From assembly GCA_026388715.1 (NCBI GenBank), contig JAPLJF010000035.1:62001-126000 (forward strand): a stretch of DNA of 64,000 nt, read 5' to 3'. The notes beneath the pieces are model-generated. The model had not been told where the DNA came from. It saw nothing but the letters and a program-made list of their open reading frames with translations, and did no database searches. The translations under genes were made by a program, and so were the position numbers. Source of the stretch: Deltaproteobacteria bacterium. Its GTDB lineage: Bacteria > Desulfobacterota > Desulfobulbia > Desulfobulbales > Desulfocapsaceae. This document shows positions 53,327-61,935 of the stretch, piece after piece. Numbering within the stretch: the first letter of the stretch is position 1; each line of letters starts with the position of its first letter.

Positions 53327-54627
53327 GGCTGTTTTTTATCTTGAGGATCTCCACTATGGAGAGCGGCATCAGCGGCATCAAGAACATTTCTAAATATATC
53401 CCACTCGATTCTGATCCGGCGCACCAATCCCTCCCAAACGCCATACTCCTCCTGACGTTTGACCGCCTGACGCTCACCACCCTCTCTCTGTCTGACGCCT
53501 GCATACAGCGCCAGAGCCTTGGATGCCATCAATTCCTGAGAAAAATTGCGGGCAGTGCGCCGGGCGCCCTCTTTAAAAAGGGACATCTGTTCATGCGAAA
53601 GTAGGGCCATAGAATGCAGGGCCACAACAAAGAGAGCAACGGATTCGTCCTGGAGCAGAGTGCCGTTTATGCCATCGGCTACAACCTCACGGACTCCGGG
53701 GGCATCGAGGGCCACCACCGGCACCCCGGCGGCCATGGCCTCAGTCAACACCATACCCTGGGTTTCACTCTTGGAGGCAAAGACATAGAGATCCATGGCC
53801 TGATAGCCGCTGGCCAGCAGGGGCTGCTCAAGCAGGTTGACATGGTGCAGACGAGGGGTCAGATTCTCCCTGGCAAAAATATGCCGGATAATCTTTTCAG
53901 AAGGGCCGCTGCCGATCACCAGAAAATGGGCCCGGCTGTCCGTTTGCAGATAGGCGGCAACGGCCGTGGCCAGAAACTCCAGATTCTTCTCCGGGGCCAG
54001 CCTGCCCAGATGGCCGATGACAAAGGCATCCGCAGGAATTGCCATTGCCGCCCGGAACCCAGGGCCTGAACCCTGGGCAAAGGCCTTGACATCAACACCG
54101 GTGGCGACAACTTCAATGGGAGTAAGCACTCCCCGTCCCCTGAGCACCTCGGCAACACTCTGACTGGGCGCAAAGACCAGATCACAGAGGTTAGCATAAC
54201 TTGTTGACAGCTGAATCACAAACTGCTTCATGGCCTGGGAATCACCCGGCACGTAATGGGTGTACTGCTCATACATGGTATGATGGGTAAAAATCAGCGG
54301 CAGGTCGTAGCGACGGGCCATACGCAGAGCTGTGCCGCCAAGGAGAAAAGGATGATGCGAATGGATAATGTCCGGGCGAAAATTCTCAACCGCCAAAGAG
54401 AGAAGACCATGGACAGGCAGCACCACCGAAAAATCACTGCCGTTGAAATGCTGAATAGCCGGGATACGGACGACATCAATCTCATCTTCGTCCATTTTTT
54501 CAAATTCCGGGGCCACCACCATAACCCTGTGCCCCTGCCTTCGATAGGCGACAGTGAATGTTTCCACTGAACGAGCCACCCCGCCAATATGGGGAGTAAA
54601 CGTATTGGTCATCATCATAATATTCAT
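53323..54627 (-). CDS. Glycosyltransferase family 4 (monoglycosyldiacylglycerol-synthase-like)
   Basis: A 434-residue GT4 enzyme. The N-terminus MMTNTFTPHIGGVARSVET, DIIHSHHPFLLGG and TRHTMYE-like FTHHTMYEQYTHYVPG are characteristic of the group containing alpha-glucosyl- and alpha-mannosyl-lipid transferases. IGHLGRLAPEKNLEFLATAV, VIGSGPSEKIIRHIF and the donor site SKSETQGMVLTEAMAAGVPVV complete the fold. About 50 extra residues at the C-terminus are unconserved. It overlaps the genes on both sides by four bases, so lipid or surface glycan synthesis together with the adjacent glycosidase and phosphodiesterase is inferred. Confidence 0.87.
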   Translation of the reverse strand: MNIMMMTNTFTPHIGGVARSVETFTVAYRRQGHRVMVVAPEFEKMDEDEIDVVRIPAIQHFNGSDFSVVLPVHGLLSLAVENFRPDIIHSHHPFLLGGTALRMARRYDLPLIFTHHTMYEQYTHYVPGDSQAMKQFVIQLSTSYANLCDLVFAPSQSVAEVLRGRGVLTPIEVVATGVDVKAFAQGSGPGFRAAMAIPADAFVIGHLGRLAPEKNLEFLATAVAAYLQTDSRAHFLVIGSGPSEKIIRHIFARENLTPRLHHVNLLEQPLLASGYQAMDLYVFASKSETQGMVLTEAMAAGVPVVALDAPGVREVVADGINGTLLQDESVALFVVALHSMALLSHEQMSLFKEGARRTARNFSQELMASKALALYAGVRQREGGERQAVKRQEEYGVWEGLVRRIRIEWDIFRNVLDAADAALHSGDPQDKKQP

Positions 54628-56885
54628 GAAGCGTGTTCCTTTTCTATTTCAATGGACTGCTGCCCCGGCCTGACGGAGTGGGGGGCAAGGCCAGGCAGAC
54701 GCACCTCAATTGGTGGGGGATCCGCATGCCATTCTCCCTGCCATGTCACCAGCACCTTCTCCCTTGTCCCTACTTGCATACTCTCTATAGTCACCTGAAT
54801 GGTGCCAAACGAAGTAGGGGCCGGGCCGAAAGAAAGTGCATCCGTGCTATCAAGCCACTGCGGCGCAATTCCTGCCCCTAAAATAAGACAATTCCCTTCT
54901 TCGCGCACAAAACAGTTCCTGATCATCACAATCCATTCGGCCGCGGCCCAGCTGTGCTGGCCATCACCCATGCAGCCGCCCAGGGTGCGGGGATGGATTG
55001 CTTCCGGCCACTGACCGGTCGGCGATGCCAGCCCTGCCACCACCTCCATCAGCTCAAAATAGCGGGAGTCGCCGGCCCGCAGCAGTACCTGAGCCATATG
55101 CAGGGTCAGATAGGCATTGATCCCGGAATGGATCATATCCTGAAAAAATCCACCCTGGACCATGCAGTTGTTCAAAAGAAAATTAACGGTATTAAGCAGA
55201 CGGGGATCTTCGGGGGCACAGAGCTGCAGGGGATACCCGATCACGAGAGAGCCAATGGCGCCGGCATCAAGACGCCGGTACGGCGAGGCAGGCAGCACCT
55301 GTTGATGCAGGCGGAGAGCCACCTGACGCAGGCTGCACTCAATTGCCAACAGGAAGGCATCAGCCTCCTCGGCAAACCCTGCCGCGGCCTTACCGTCTCC
55401 AGCCATATGCATGAGGCGGCTGGCAGCCTGCAAACCGGCAACCCCCCAGAAATCATCCCAATAATAATAGTCATTGGGTCCCAAATGTTCAGCGCTGAAA
55501 CCAGCCGGCAACAGACCGGCATGCAGAGACTCCTTTTTCTCATCCGTCCGTTTACGGACAATCCAGCGGCCGCCACGGCGGATCGGATCCAGCCAATCGG
55601 GATGAGGCGGTCGGCCGGTCATCTCACAAAAACGGCAGAAAATCCACAGGGCCTCGCCATTGGAATCCCATTCCCCTTCCTGGGAAAGAAAATAGCCACC
55701 ACGGGTCTGGCGTTGCGCAAAGAGATGCAGGGCCCGCTCTGCCCGGTCAATCATCCCGCTGCAGAGCAGTCCGTGAATAATAAAGGCAGCATCTCGGAAC
55801 CAGAATCGTTTATAGGTATAAGGTCCGGGATACACCTCATTCGGGGAGTGCAAAACAAGGGTCCGTAGCGCCGCATCATACAAAAACTGAAATCGGTGAT
55901 CCGTAATCCGCAAGGCGCAGTGTCCCTTCAGGCTGCTCTGCCAGGAAACAGCATGGACTGAACGGGTCGCCTTGAGATCAGCAAGAGGCACACTGACAGA
56001 AAGCATCCTCGGCTGTCCCGGCTGGATCCTGAAGAGGGCGGCACCGGTCAACATCCCCACATTACAGTCTCCCCCCTCTTCTTCTTGTCGATCATGGAGA
56101 TGAAGTAAAACATCTCCGGCACAATAGGTAGAGATCTGATGGCGCTCGACGGTGTCACTGAAGATGACCTGCTGCTCGCCGTTCACGGTCCAGCCCCGAC
56201 GATCCTTCGACAAGGCAAGATCATGGACAAAACTTATCCCTTCAGGATTATAAGGCCGCAGAGCCACTACCAGCCAGGCGGCGCCCCCGGCCTCTGCGCT
56301 TATTTCCAGAAGACACTGAGGGATGCCGGATCGTATCTGGACATAGGCCCTCGACCGGAGGATCAGATCATCCTGGACCATATCGGTCTGCACCGCCACT
56401 TCCTGCTCATACTCCAGGTGTTGCGTAACATTTTGCTGACGGGACGGCAGGAGCTGACGGTGATCGTCGGAGACAATCCAGCAATCAAGAGACCAGCCAT
56501 CCCAGAAAGGGGTGACCAGCCCCCGGGGATCAACAATGGGAAGCTCCTCAAAATCGGGAACGCCTATGGCGGTCCAGTTTCTATGGGTGAGATTGATATG
56601 GGTAATGGAAAAGGCCCGGGGGATAAAGGCATCGTCTTCTGGATCAAACTGTCTTTCCACCCAGTAAGGCCACAACCAATCCAGATTATGCTGGATAATC
56701 CTGCTGTTGATGAGACCACGGGCATGGAGAACCACTCCGGCCCGCAGCAGTTCAATGGGTTCGCCCACCTCAGAGGGCTGGGCAAAGCGATGCAGACTGG
56801 CAAGCAGGGCGATCGGATCAATAAATCCATGGCTCCGGGCGGCATGACGGACCAGATATCTCCAAGGCAACCATTTCATCCACAT
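54624..56885 (-). CDS. Alpha/alpha-barrel glycoside hydrolase-like protein
   Basis: A 753-residue cytoplasmic protein with no signal peptide. The N-terminal 330 residues are beta-rich. The C-terminal half (about 350-690) is an (alpha/alpha)6 barrel like amylo-1,6-glucosidases and glucoamylases: YTYKRFWFRDAAFIIHGLL, EGEWDSNGEALWIFCRFCE, NDYYYWDDFWGVAGLQAA, HSGINAYLTLHMAQVLL and MGDGQHSWAAAEWIVMIRN. A family cannot be named from sequence alone, and the catalytic acid is probably in the EGEWDSNGE segment. Overlaps the glycosyltransferase gene by four bases and the VTT gene by one. Confidence 0.75.
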   Translation of the reverse strand: MWMKWLPWRYLVRHAARSHGFIDPIALLASLHRFAQPSEVGEPIELLRAGVVLHARGLINSRIIQHNLDWLWPYWVERQFDPEDDAFIPRAFSITHINLTHRNWTAIGVPDFEELPIVDPRGLVTPFWDGWSLDCWIVSDDHRQLLPSRQQNVTQHLEYEQEVAVQTDMVQDDLILRSRAYVQIRSGIPQCLLEISAEAGGAAWLVVALRPYNPEGISFVHDLALSKDRRGWTVNGEQQVIFSDTVERHQISTYCAGDVLLHLHDRQEEEGGDCNVGMLTGAALFRIQPGQPRMLSVSVPLADLKATRSVHAVSWQSSLKGHCALRITDHRFQFLYDAALRTLVLHSPNEVYPGPYTYKRFWFRDAAFIIHGLLCSGMIDRAERALHLFAQRQTRGGYFLSQEGEWDSNGEALWIFCRFCEMTGRPPHPDWLDPIRRGGRWIVRKRTDEKKESLHAGLLPAGFSAEHLGPNDYYYWDDFWGVAGLQAASRLMHMAGDGKAAAGFAEEADAFLLAIECSLRQVALRLHQQVLPASPYRRLDAGAIGSLVIGYPLQLCAPEDPRLLNTVNFLLNNCMVQGGFFQDMIHSGINAYLTLHMAQVLLRAGDSRYFELMEVVAGLASPTGQWPEAIHPRTLGGCMGDGQHSWAAAEWIVMIRNCFVREEGNCLILGAGIAPQWLDSTDALSFGPAPTSFGTIQVTIESMQVGTREKVLVTWQGEWHADPPPIEVRLPGLAPHSVRPGQQSIEIEKEHAS

Positions 56886-57610
56886 TATTTTTTCCCTCCT
56901 GACACATAGACCTCAAGCATCCTGCGCGCCAGACGCGTGCCATAGATGAGCAGACCGAGGATGACCAGAAATCCGAGCGCATACAAGAACCACTGGGCCG
57001 GTGTCCTTTCCAGCCGTTGTGAACGCAGCATGGTCAGGTCGGCGGCAAGGGAACCCAGATAGACATTAAAAAAGGTGATGGGCATGATGCCCAGAAAAGT
57101 ACCCACACAGAAATCGCGCAGAGAAAAGCCGGCAAGGCCAAAATAATAATTGGAAAGTTTAAAGGGGAAAAAGGGGATGAGACGGGTGAGAAAAACTACA
57201 GCCCAGCCCTTCCGTTGCGACAGATTGGCTATTGACTGAAAACGCGGATTGTAGAGGCAGTAGCGAGCAATTTTTGTTGTGGCCAGAAAGCGGCGGGCAA
57301 TCAAAAAAGCAACTGTTCCCCCCACGGTGGTGGCAAGAATGACATAGATTCCACCAGAAATAATGCCAAACATGAAACCGGCGCCCATGGTGAGAAGGAC
57401 TCCCGGCAAGACCAGGACTACAATCAGGGCGTCAACCAGAACAAACAGCAGCGGCGCCCACGCCCCTCGCAACTCAAGCCATTCAAGGAAACGCAATGCA
57501 TGCTTGTCCAGATCAAGATGAAAGAAAACAGCGAGCCCTGCCATAACCAGCACGACAGTTATCAGCAGATGCCTTTCCTGATATACGAGATGAACGATCT
57601 TCTTTATCAT
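56885..57610 (-). CDS. VTT domain (DedA/TVP38-TMEM64 family) membrane protein
   Basis: About 241 residues and five or six hydrophobic segments. The VTT domain spans about 60-190 with GAGFMFGIISGGIYVILA, TVGGTVAFLIARRFL, VVFLTRLIPFFPFKLSNYYFG and FSLRDFCVGTFLGIMPIT. These are the reentrant-loop motifs of the TMEM64/DedA superfamily, whose members include lipid scramblases and undecaprenyl-phosphate translocases. ATG 57610 has a GGGGTGG-type ribosome site; a start at 57673 has no such support. It heads a four-gene operon of overlapping genes. Confidence 0.88.
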   Translation of the reverse strand: MIKKIVHLVYQERHLLITVVLVMAGLAVFFHLDLDKHALRFLEWLELRGAWAPLLFVLVDALIVVLVLPGVLLTMGAGFMFGIISGGIYVILATTVGGTVAFLIARRFLATTKIARYCLYNPRFQSIANLSQRKGWAVVFLTRLIPFFPFKLSNYYFGLAGFSLRDFCVGTFLGIMPITFFNVYLGSLAADLTMLRSQRLERTPAQWFLYALGFLVILGLLIYGTRLARRMLEVYVSGGKK

Positions 57611-57777
57611 GGCGATGCCACCCCTCATAATCAGCAAGATGAGGACATAACGATCCTTCCCTTCCCTGACCACAGATCAAACCTGCACCCGTTCAATATA
57701 TACTGCAAGCGCACTCCATCCATGGATCATAATCAGTATACTACAGAAATCGCAGATATCAAAAAAGGGCAGGTATA

Positions 57778-57867
57778 ATGAAATTGGATTTTCAAGGGAA
57801 CACCTTTGATGCCTTCAGTTTGCCGGAAGATATCCGACAATGGGGTTCCATTAAAAACAAGAAGTGA
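57778..57867 (+). CDS. Possible 29-codon open reading frame
   Basis: ATG to TGA with GGCAGG four bases upstream. The short product (MKLDFQGNTFDAFSLPEDI, then RQWGSIKNKK) has no recognisable relative. It may be a small protein, a leader peptide, or the end of a decayed gene. Confidence 0.22.
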   Translation: MKLDFQGNTFDAFSLPEDIRQWGSIKNKK

Positions 57868-57956
57868 CCATCTATGACACATGCCGGAGGTGTCAGGCCA
57901 TAAAGGGAGGAGAGAATCCAGCATAGGCTGGGCTCTCTATCTTTTTTGTCAGGCCC

Positions 57957-57985
57957 TTGGCTCAGGACCAGAAATGAGATATACT
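57957..57985 (+). promoter_or_regulatory. Probable sigma-70-type promoter of the rubrerythrin gene
   Basis: TTGGCT at 57957-57962 and TATACT at 57980-57985 are separated by exactly 17 bases. They lie 93 bases before the rubrerythrin start. No oxidative-stress operator was recognised. Confidence 0.45.
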
Positions 57986-58020
57986 CAAAAAAAACTATAG
58001 ATATCTTTTGGGAAGGGCAT

Positions 58021-58052
58021 ATTCCCTTATTCCCTTATTCCCTTATTCACTC
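58021..58052. repeat. TTATTCCC tandem repeat in the rubrerythrin leader
   Basis: About three and a half copies of the 8-base unit TTATTCCC lie between the probable promoter and the ribosome site, 25 bases ahead of the start codon. Slippage would change the untranslated-leader length. Confidence 0.6.
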
Positions 58053-58077
58053 AATCATCGTCAACAGAGAGATCAAC

Positions 58078-58653
58078 ATGGCCAGTCTGCAAGGAACCCA
58101 AACCGAAAAAAATATCCTGACCGCTTTTTGCGGCGAGTCCCAGGCCCGTAACCGTTACACCTATTTCTCGGCACAGGCCAAAAAAGAAGGATTCGTACAG
58201 ATCTCCCAAATTTTTGAGGAAACGGCCAATCAGGAAAAAGAACACGCCAAACGGCTGTTCAAATTGCTGGAGGGTGGCGAGGTCGAGATCAAAGGCAGCT
58301 TCCCCGCCGGGGTCATCGGCACAACCGTCGATAATCTCATGGCAGCGGCGGATGGCGAACACTACGAGAACACCAGCATGTATCCGGGATTTGCCAAGGT
58401 GGCGAGAGAGGAAGGCCTGCAGTCAATCGCCGTGATCTTTGAGGCCATTGCCGTGGCCGAAAGGCAGCACGAGAAGCGGTATCTGAAGTTAAAGGCCAAT
58501 ATTGAGGCCGGCCGCGTCTTTCAACGGGAGGAAAAGGTCACCTGGCGCTGCCAGAATTGCGGCTATCTCCATGAAGGACACAAGGCCCCGGAGAAATGCC
58601 CGGCCTGCGACCATCCCCAGGCCCATTTTGAGTTACTGGCTGAGAACTGGTAG
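58078..58653 (+). CDS. Rubrerythrin
   Basis: A 191-residue non-haem iron peroxidase that detoxifies hydrogen peroxide in anaerobes, reduced through rubredoxin. The diiron ferritin-like domain (1-150) shows LTAFCGESQARNRYTYFSA, FEETANQEKEHAKRLFKLL and EAIAVAERQHEKRYLKL (E-x-x-H pairs). The C-terminal rubredoxin-like FeS4 site has CQNCGYLHEG and CPACDHPQAH. I use ATG 58078 with AGAGAG upstream; the earlier part of the frame is untranslated leader. Presence of this enzyme supports an anaerobic lifestyle. Confidence 0.95.
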   Translation: MASLQGTQTEKNILTAFCGESQARNRYTYFSAQAKKEGFVQISQIFEETANQEKEHAKRLFKLLEGGEVEIKGSFPAGVIGTTVDNLMAAADGEHYENTSMYPGFAKVAREEGLQSIAVIFEAIAVAERQHEKRYLKLKANIEAGRVFQREEKVTWRCQNCGYLHEGHKAPEKCPACDHPQAHFELLAENW

Positions 58654-58808
58654 CCACTTGAGCCTGCATTCAAGCTGACACTTGCTTTATCAGTTAACTG
58701 AGCAATATGCCAAAAAAAAACACAAATCAACTCACAACCGGCTCAACCTGACCGCGAGAAGCAGGACCGGTTAAGCTGAAATGTCATCTTTTGATTGCGT
58801 GTGCAACT

Positions 58809-58852
58809 TTCAAGGCCCAGAAACATAACTTTTTACATCTCTGGGCCTTGAA
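58809..58852. repeat. 13-bp perfect inverted repeat after rubrerythrin
   Basis: TTCAAGGCCCAGA and TCTGGGCCTTGAA are perfect complements with an 18-base spacer. It lies 155 bases beyond the rubrerythrin stop; no T-run follows immediately, so the role as a terminator is uncertain. Confidence 0.5.
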
Positions 58853-58857
58853 TCTAT

Positions 58858-58908
58858 AAATCCCCCTCAAGCCCCTTTTGAAAAAGGACTTTGAGGGGGA
58901 TTTTTGGC
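58858..58908. terminator. Bidirectional terminator-like palindrome (AAATCCCCCTCAA type)
   Basis: AAATCCCCCTCAA (58858-58870) and TTGAGGGGGATTT (58891-58903) are perfect 13-bp arms followed by further T residues. It shares its core with the palindrome inside the MITE-like unit at 41918-41995, so it belongs to a dispersed family. It lies between convergent rubrerythrin and decarboxylase genes and could terminate both. Confidence 0.55.
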
Positions 58909-58969
58909 AGGCGTGACGTTATAATAAATCGTCGCACGCAGCAGACGAAGTGCGGTGTTAACAACTAAG

Positions 58970-59147
58970 AGCTTGTCCGTAAATAAATCTTTGGTGCTTG
59001 CATCCGGCTTTTGGCCGTCTTTGACCGCTCCTCAATCGCAAAATCCTCGCCGTAGCGCTGCTACGGCTGCGGTTTTACTCAATCGCCTCGGCCAAATTCG
59101 TCTCAAAATCCGGCGCGATCCCTGAAAAGCTTATTTACGAACAAGCT
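58970..59147. mobile_element. 178-bp MITE-like element with 5-bp target duplication
   Basis: Terminal inverted repeats AGCTTGTCCGTAAATAA and TTATTTACGAACAAGCT (one mismatch) are bracketed by the direct repeat CTAAG (58965-58969 and 59148-59152), a clean 5-bp target-site duplication. The interior holds CCGTAGC-GCT-GCTACGG and no open frame. The right-hand CTAAG supplies the TAG stop codon of the decarboxylase gene. No transposase is present, so it is non-autonomous. Confidence 0.72.
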
Positions 59148-61391
59148 CTAAGCCTTCACGCAATCCATCGCGTACACAACCCTCCCCTCTTTCTCTTCTT
59201 TCACCAGGCCGTGGATGTCGGTTTCAAAACCGGGGAATTTCCCATTAAAACTGCGGGCGAACTTCAGATACTCGACGATATTCCTGTTCACCCGCTCACC
59301 GGGAATCAGCAGGGGGATCCCGGGAGGATAAGGAGTCAGGAGAATACTGGTGATGCGGCCTTCAAGATCATCGATCTCCACCCGCTCGATCTGATGATGC
59401 ACCATCATCGCATAGGCATCAGCCGGCTTCATCGCCGCTTCCATGTGCGAGACATACATCTCGGTTGTCAGCCGCGCCACATCATTTTCTTTATACATGC
59501 CATGAATTGATTCGCACAGATCTTTTAAGCCAATACGTTCATAGCATGGGAATTTCGCGATAAATTTGGGTAGCACCCGCCACAACGGCATATCCCGGTC
59601 ATAGTCATCCTTAAACTGTTGCAAGGCCGTCACCAGGGTATTCCAGCGCCCTTTAGTAATACCGATGGTGAACATGATGAAAAATGAGTACAAACCAGTT
59701 TTTTCAACAATAACACCATGTTCTGATAAATAACGGGTCACAATCGCCGCCGGAATCCCGGTGGCTGCAAAGTCGCCGTTGACCGCCAGCCCCGGAGTGA
59801 TGATCGTGGCCTTGATCGGATCGAGCATGTTGAAACCATCGGCCAGTTTTCCAAAACCATGCCAGGGCTCACTCGCGCGCAAAATCCAGTCCTCACGCTC
59901 GCCCATACCCTCTTCAGCCAGCTCCTCCGGGCCCCAGACCTTGAACCACCAGGAATCCCCAAACTCCTCATCCACCTTGCGCATAGCACGACGGAAATCC
60001 ATGGCCTCGACAATGGACTCCTCAACCAGTGAGGTTCCGCCCGGCGGCTCCATCATGGCCGCGGCCACATCACAACTGGCAATAATTGAATACTGGGGAC
60101 TGGTGGAGACATGCATCAGATAGGCCTCGTTAAACTGGTCACGATCAAGGCGACGGGTTGGCGATTCCTGCACCAGTATCTGGCTGGCCTGACTTAAGCC
60201 CGCCAGCAGTTTATGGGTCGATTGACAAGCATAGACCATTGGTCCATCGGAACGCTGGGTATCGCGGCCAATGGCGTGCATGCCTTTATAGAATTCATGG
60301 AACGTGGCGTGCGGCAGCCAGGCCTCGTCAAAATGCAGATTTTCCACGGTATCGCCCAGAATCTGCTTGATGGTATCAACGTTATAGAGAATCCCGTCAT
60401 AGGTGGACTGGGTAATGGTCAACATCTGGGGTTTGGTGCCCAGATCCTTGGCAATGGGATGAAGGGCAATTTTAGCGGCAATGGTTTCCGGCAAAAATTC
60501 AGACCTTGGGATCGGCCCGATAATACCATAATGATTACGCTTGGGCATCAGGAAGACCGGCACCGCGCCGGTCATAATGATGGCATGCAGGACTGATTTA
60601 TGACAGTTGCGATCGACAACCACGATATCGTTATCGGCAACATTGGCATGCCAGACAATCTTGTTGGAGGTGGATGTGCCGTTGGTGACAAAAAAGAGAT
60701 GATCGGCGCCAAAGATGCGGGCCGCATTCTGCTCCGAGGCCGCTACCGCACCGGTGTGATCAAGCAATTGTCCCAGTTCATCGACGGCATTACACACATC
60801 GGCACGCAGCATGTTCTCGCCAAAAAACTGATGGAACATCTGCCCCACCGGGCTTTTCAGGAAAGCAACGCCACCGGAATGACCAGGACAATGCCAGGAA
60901 TAAGAGCCATCAGCCGCGTATCCGGTCAGGGCACGGAAAAACGGCGGCGCCAGACTGTCCAGATACACCTTGGCCTCACGGATAATGTGACGGGCCACAA
61001 ACTCCGGGGTATCTTCAAACATATGGATAAACCCATGCAGCTCCTTCAGCACATCATTGGGGATATGGCGTGAGGTCCGGGTTTCACCATAAAGAAAGAT
61101 GGGGATATCCTCATTACGCCGCCGGATCTCTGCGACAAACATGCGCAGCTTGTCAATAGCCGCATCCTTCTGATCCTCATCGGCAAACTCATCGTCATCA
61201 ATGGACACGATAAAACAGGAGGCCCGGTTCTGCTGCTGGGCAATCATGGCGGTATCACCAAAACTGGTGATACCGAGGGTCTCCATCCCCTCATTCTCAA
61301 TGGCTTCGGCCATGGCCCGAACCCCGAAACCAGATGCGTTTTCAGAGCGAAAATCTTCGTCGATAATGACGACAGGAAAGCGAAATTTCAT
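59148..61391 (-). CDS. Orn/Lys/Arg decarboxylase (fold type I, biodegradative type)
   Basis: A 747-residue PLP decarboxylase. The N-terminal wing domain (1-130: FPVVIIDEDFRSENASG) is response-regulator-like. The aminotransferase-fold core has DEAWLPHATFHEFY, YACQSTHKLLAGLSQASQI with the PLP lysine in STHK, GTSTSNKIVWHANV and FYKGMHAIG. The C-terminal domain (about 610-747) ends in VVYAMDCVKA. Substrate is not certain: the size and motifs fit the inducible arginine/lysine decarboxylases of acid resistance or polyamine synthesis. ATG 61391 with GAGG upstream. The TAG stop lies in the target duplication of the adjoining MITE. Confidence 0.92.
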   Translation of the reverse strand: MKFRFPVVIIDEDFRSENASGFGVRAMAEAIENEGMETLGITSFGDTAMIAQQQNRASCFIVSIDDDEFADEDQKDAAIDKLRMFVAEIRRRNEDIPIFLYGETRTSRHIPNDVLKELHGFIHMFEDTPEFVARHIIREAKVYLDSLAPPFFRALTGYAADGSYSWHCPGHSGGVAFLKSPVGQMFHQFFGENMLRADVCNAVDELGQLLDHTGAVAASEQNAARIFGADHLFFVTNGTSTSNKIVWHANVADNDIVVVDRNCHKSVLHAIIMTGAVPVFLMPKRNHYGIIGPIPRSEFLPETIAAKIALHPIAKDLGTKPQMLTITQSTYDGILYNVDTIKQILGDTVENLHFDEAWLPHATFHEFYKGMHAIGRDTQRSDGPMVYACQSTHKLLAGLSQASQILVQESPTRRLDRDQFNEAYLMHVSTSPQYSIIASCDVAAAMMEPPGGTSLVEESIVEAMDFRRAMRKVDEEFGDSWWFKVWGPEELAEEGMGEREDWILRASEPWHGFGKLADGFNMLDPIKATIITPGLAVNGDFAATGIPAAIVTRYLSEHGVIVEKTGLYSFFIMFTIGITKGRWNTLVTALQQFKDDYDRDMPLWRVLPKFIAKFPCYERIGLKDLCESIHGMYKENDVARLTTEMYVSHMEAAMKPADAYAMMVHHQIERVEIDDLEGRITSILLTPYPPGIPLLIPGERVNRNIVEYLKFARSFNGKFPGFETDIHGLVKEEKEGRVVYAMDCVKA

Positions 61392-61935
61392 CTATCCAAC
61401 CTCAAGGGTAAATCGTAAAAAAATCAGACCAACTCAACACAGGAACCGCCCGTTCAACTCCATCTTTCGCTAAGAACAAAAGAAGAAAGATCAACTGAAT
61501 TTTGCAATCAGCGATTATCCAAAAATATGCATGAATTCATTTATTTCAACCTCCATTTCCTGACGGAAAACAACAAATTTCTATACCATGAGAGAAACAA
61601 CGGCACAAGTCACAAATCACGTCCACACCTACTCGATATGGATGTTGAGGGCACACTGGTACTCGCAGAACAGCAGATATTGAAGCACAAAAAGCGGGAG
61701 CAAAGCCTCATCGCCGTATGATGTCAAGAATTTACGTTATGGTTTCTTGACAAGGATCGTACCACCGGCTACAACAATCTTGATTTCGTCGATGCCTTCC
61801 ACTTGGCATCAAGCCAGGTCAACAATACCATAAAATGTCGTAAAGCTTATTTATCTCAGTATGTTACCATGCGAGTAAGACAGAGAATGGTTTTACAAGA
61901 AGCGCATGGGTTAACTTCCTTATGACATCTTCTCC
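61392..61935. other. Intergenic region, possibly holding decayed sequence
   Basis: 544 bases between divergent genes. A 64-codon plus-strand frame at 61527-61721 has no recognisable content. On the minus strand a fragment reads VEGIDEIKIVVAGGTILVKK then a stop, followed by LTSYGDEALLPLFVLQYLL; it looks protein-like but interrupted. I could not match it to a family. No hairpin or tRNA was found. Confidence 0.4.

Noticed and set aside
61527-61721. 64-codon plus-strand frame between the decarboxylase and trmFO genes
   Set aside because: No ribosome site and no recognisable family; sequence around it reads as decayed DNA.
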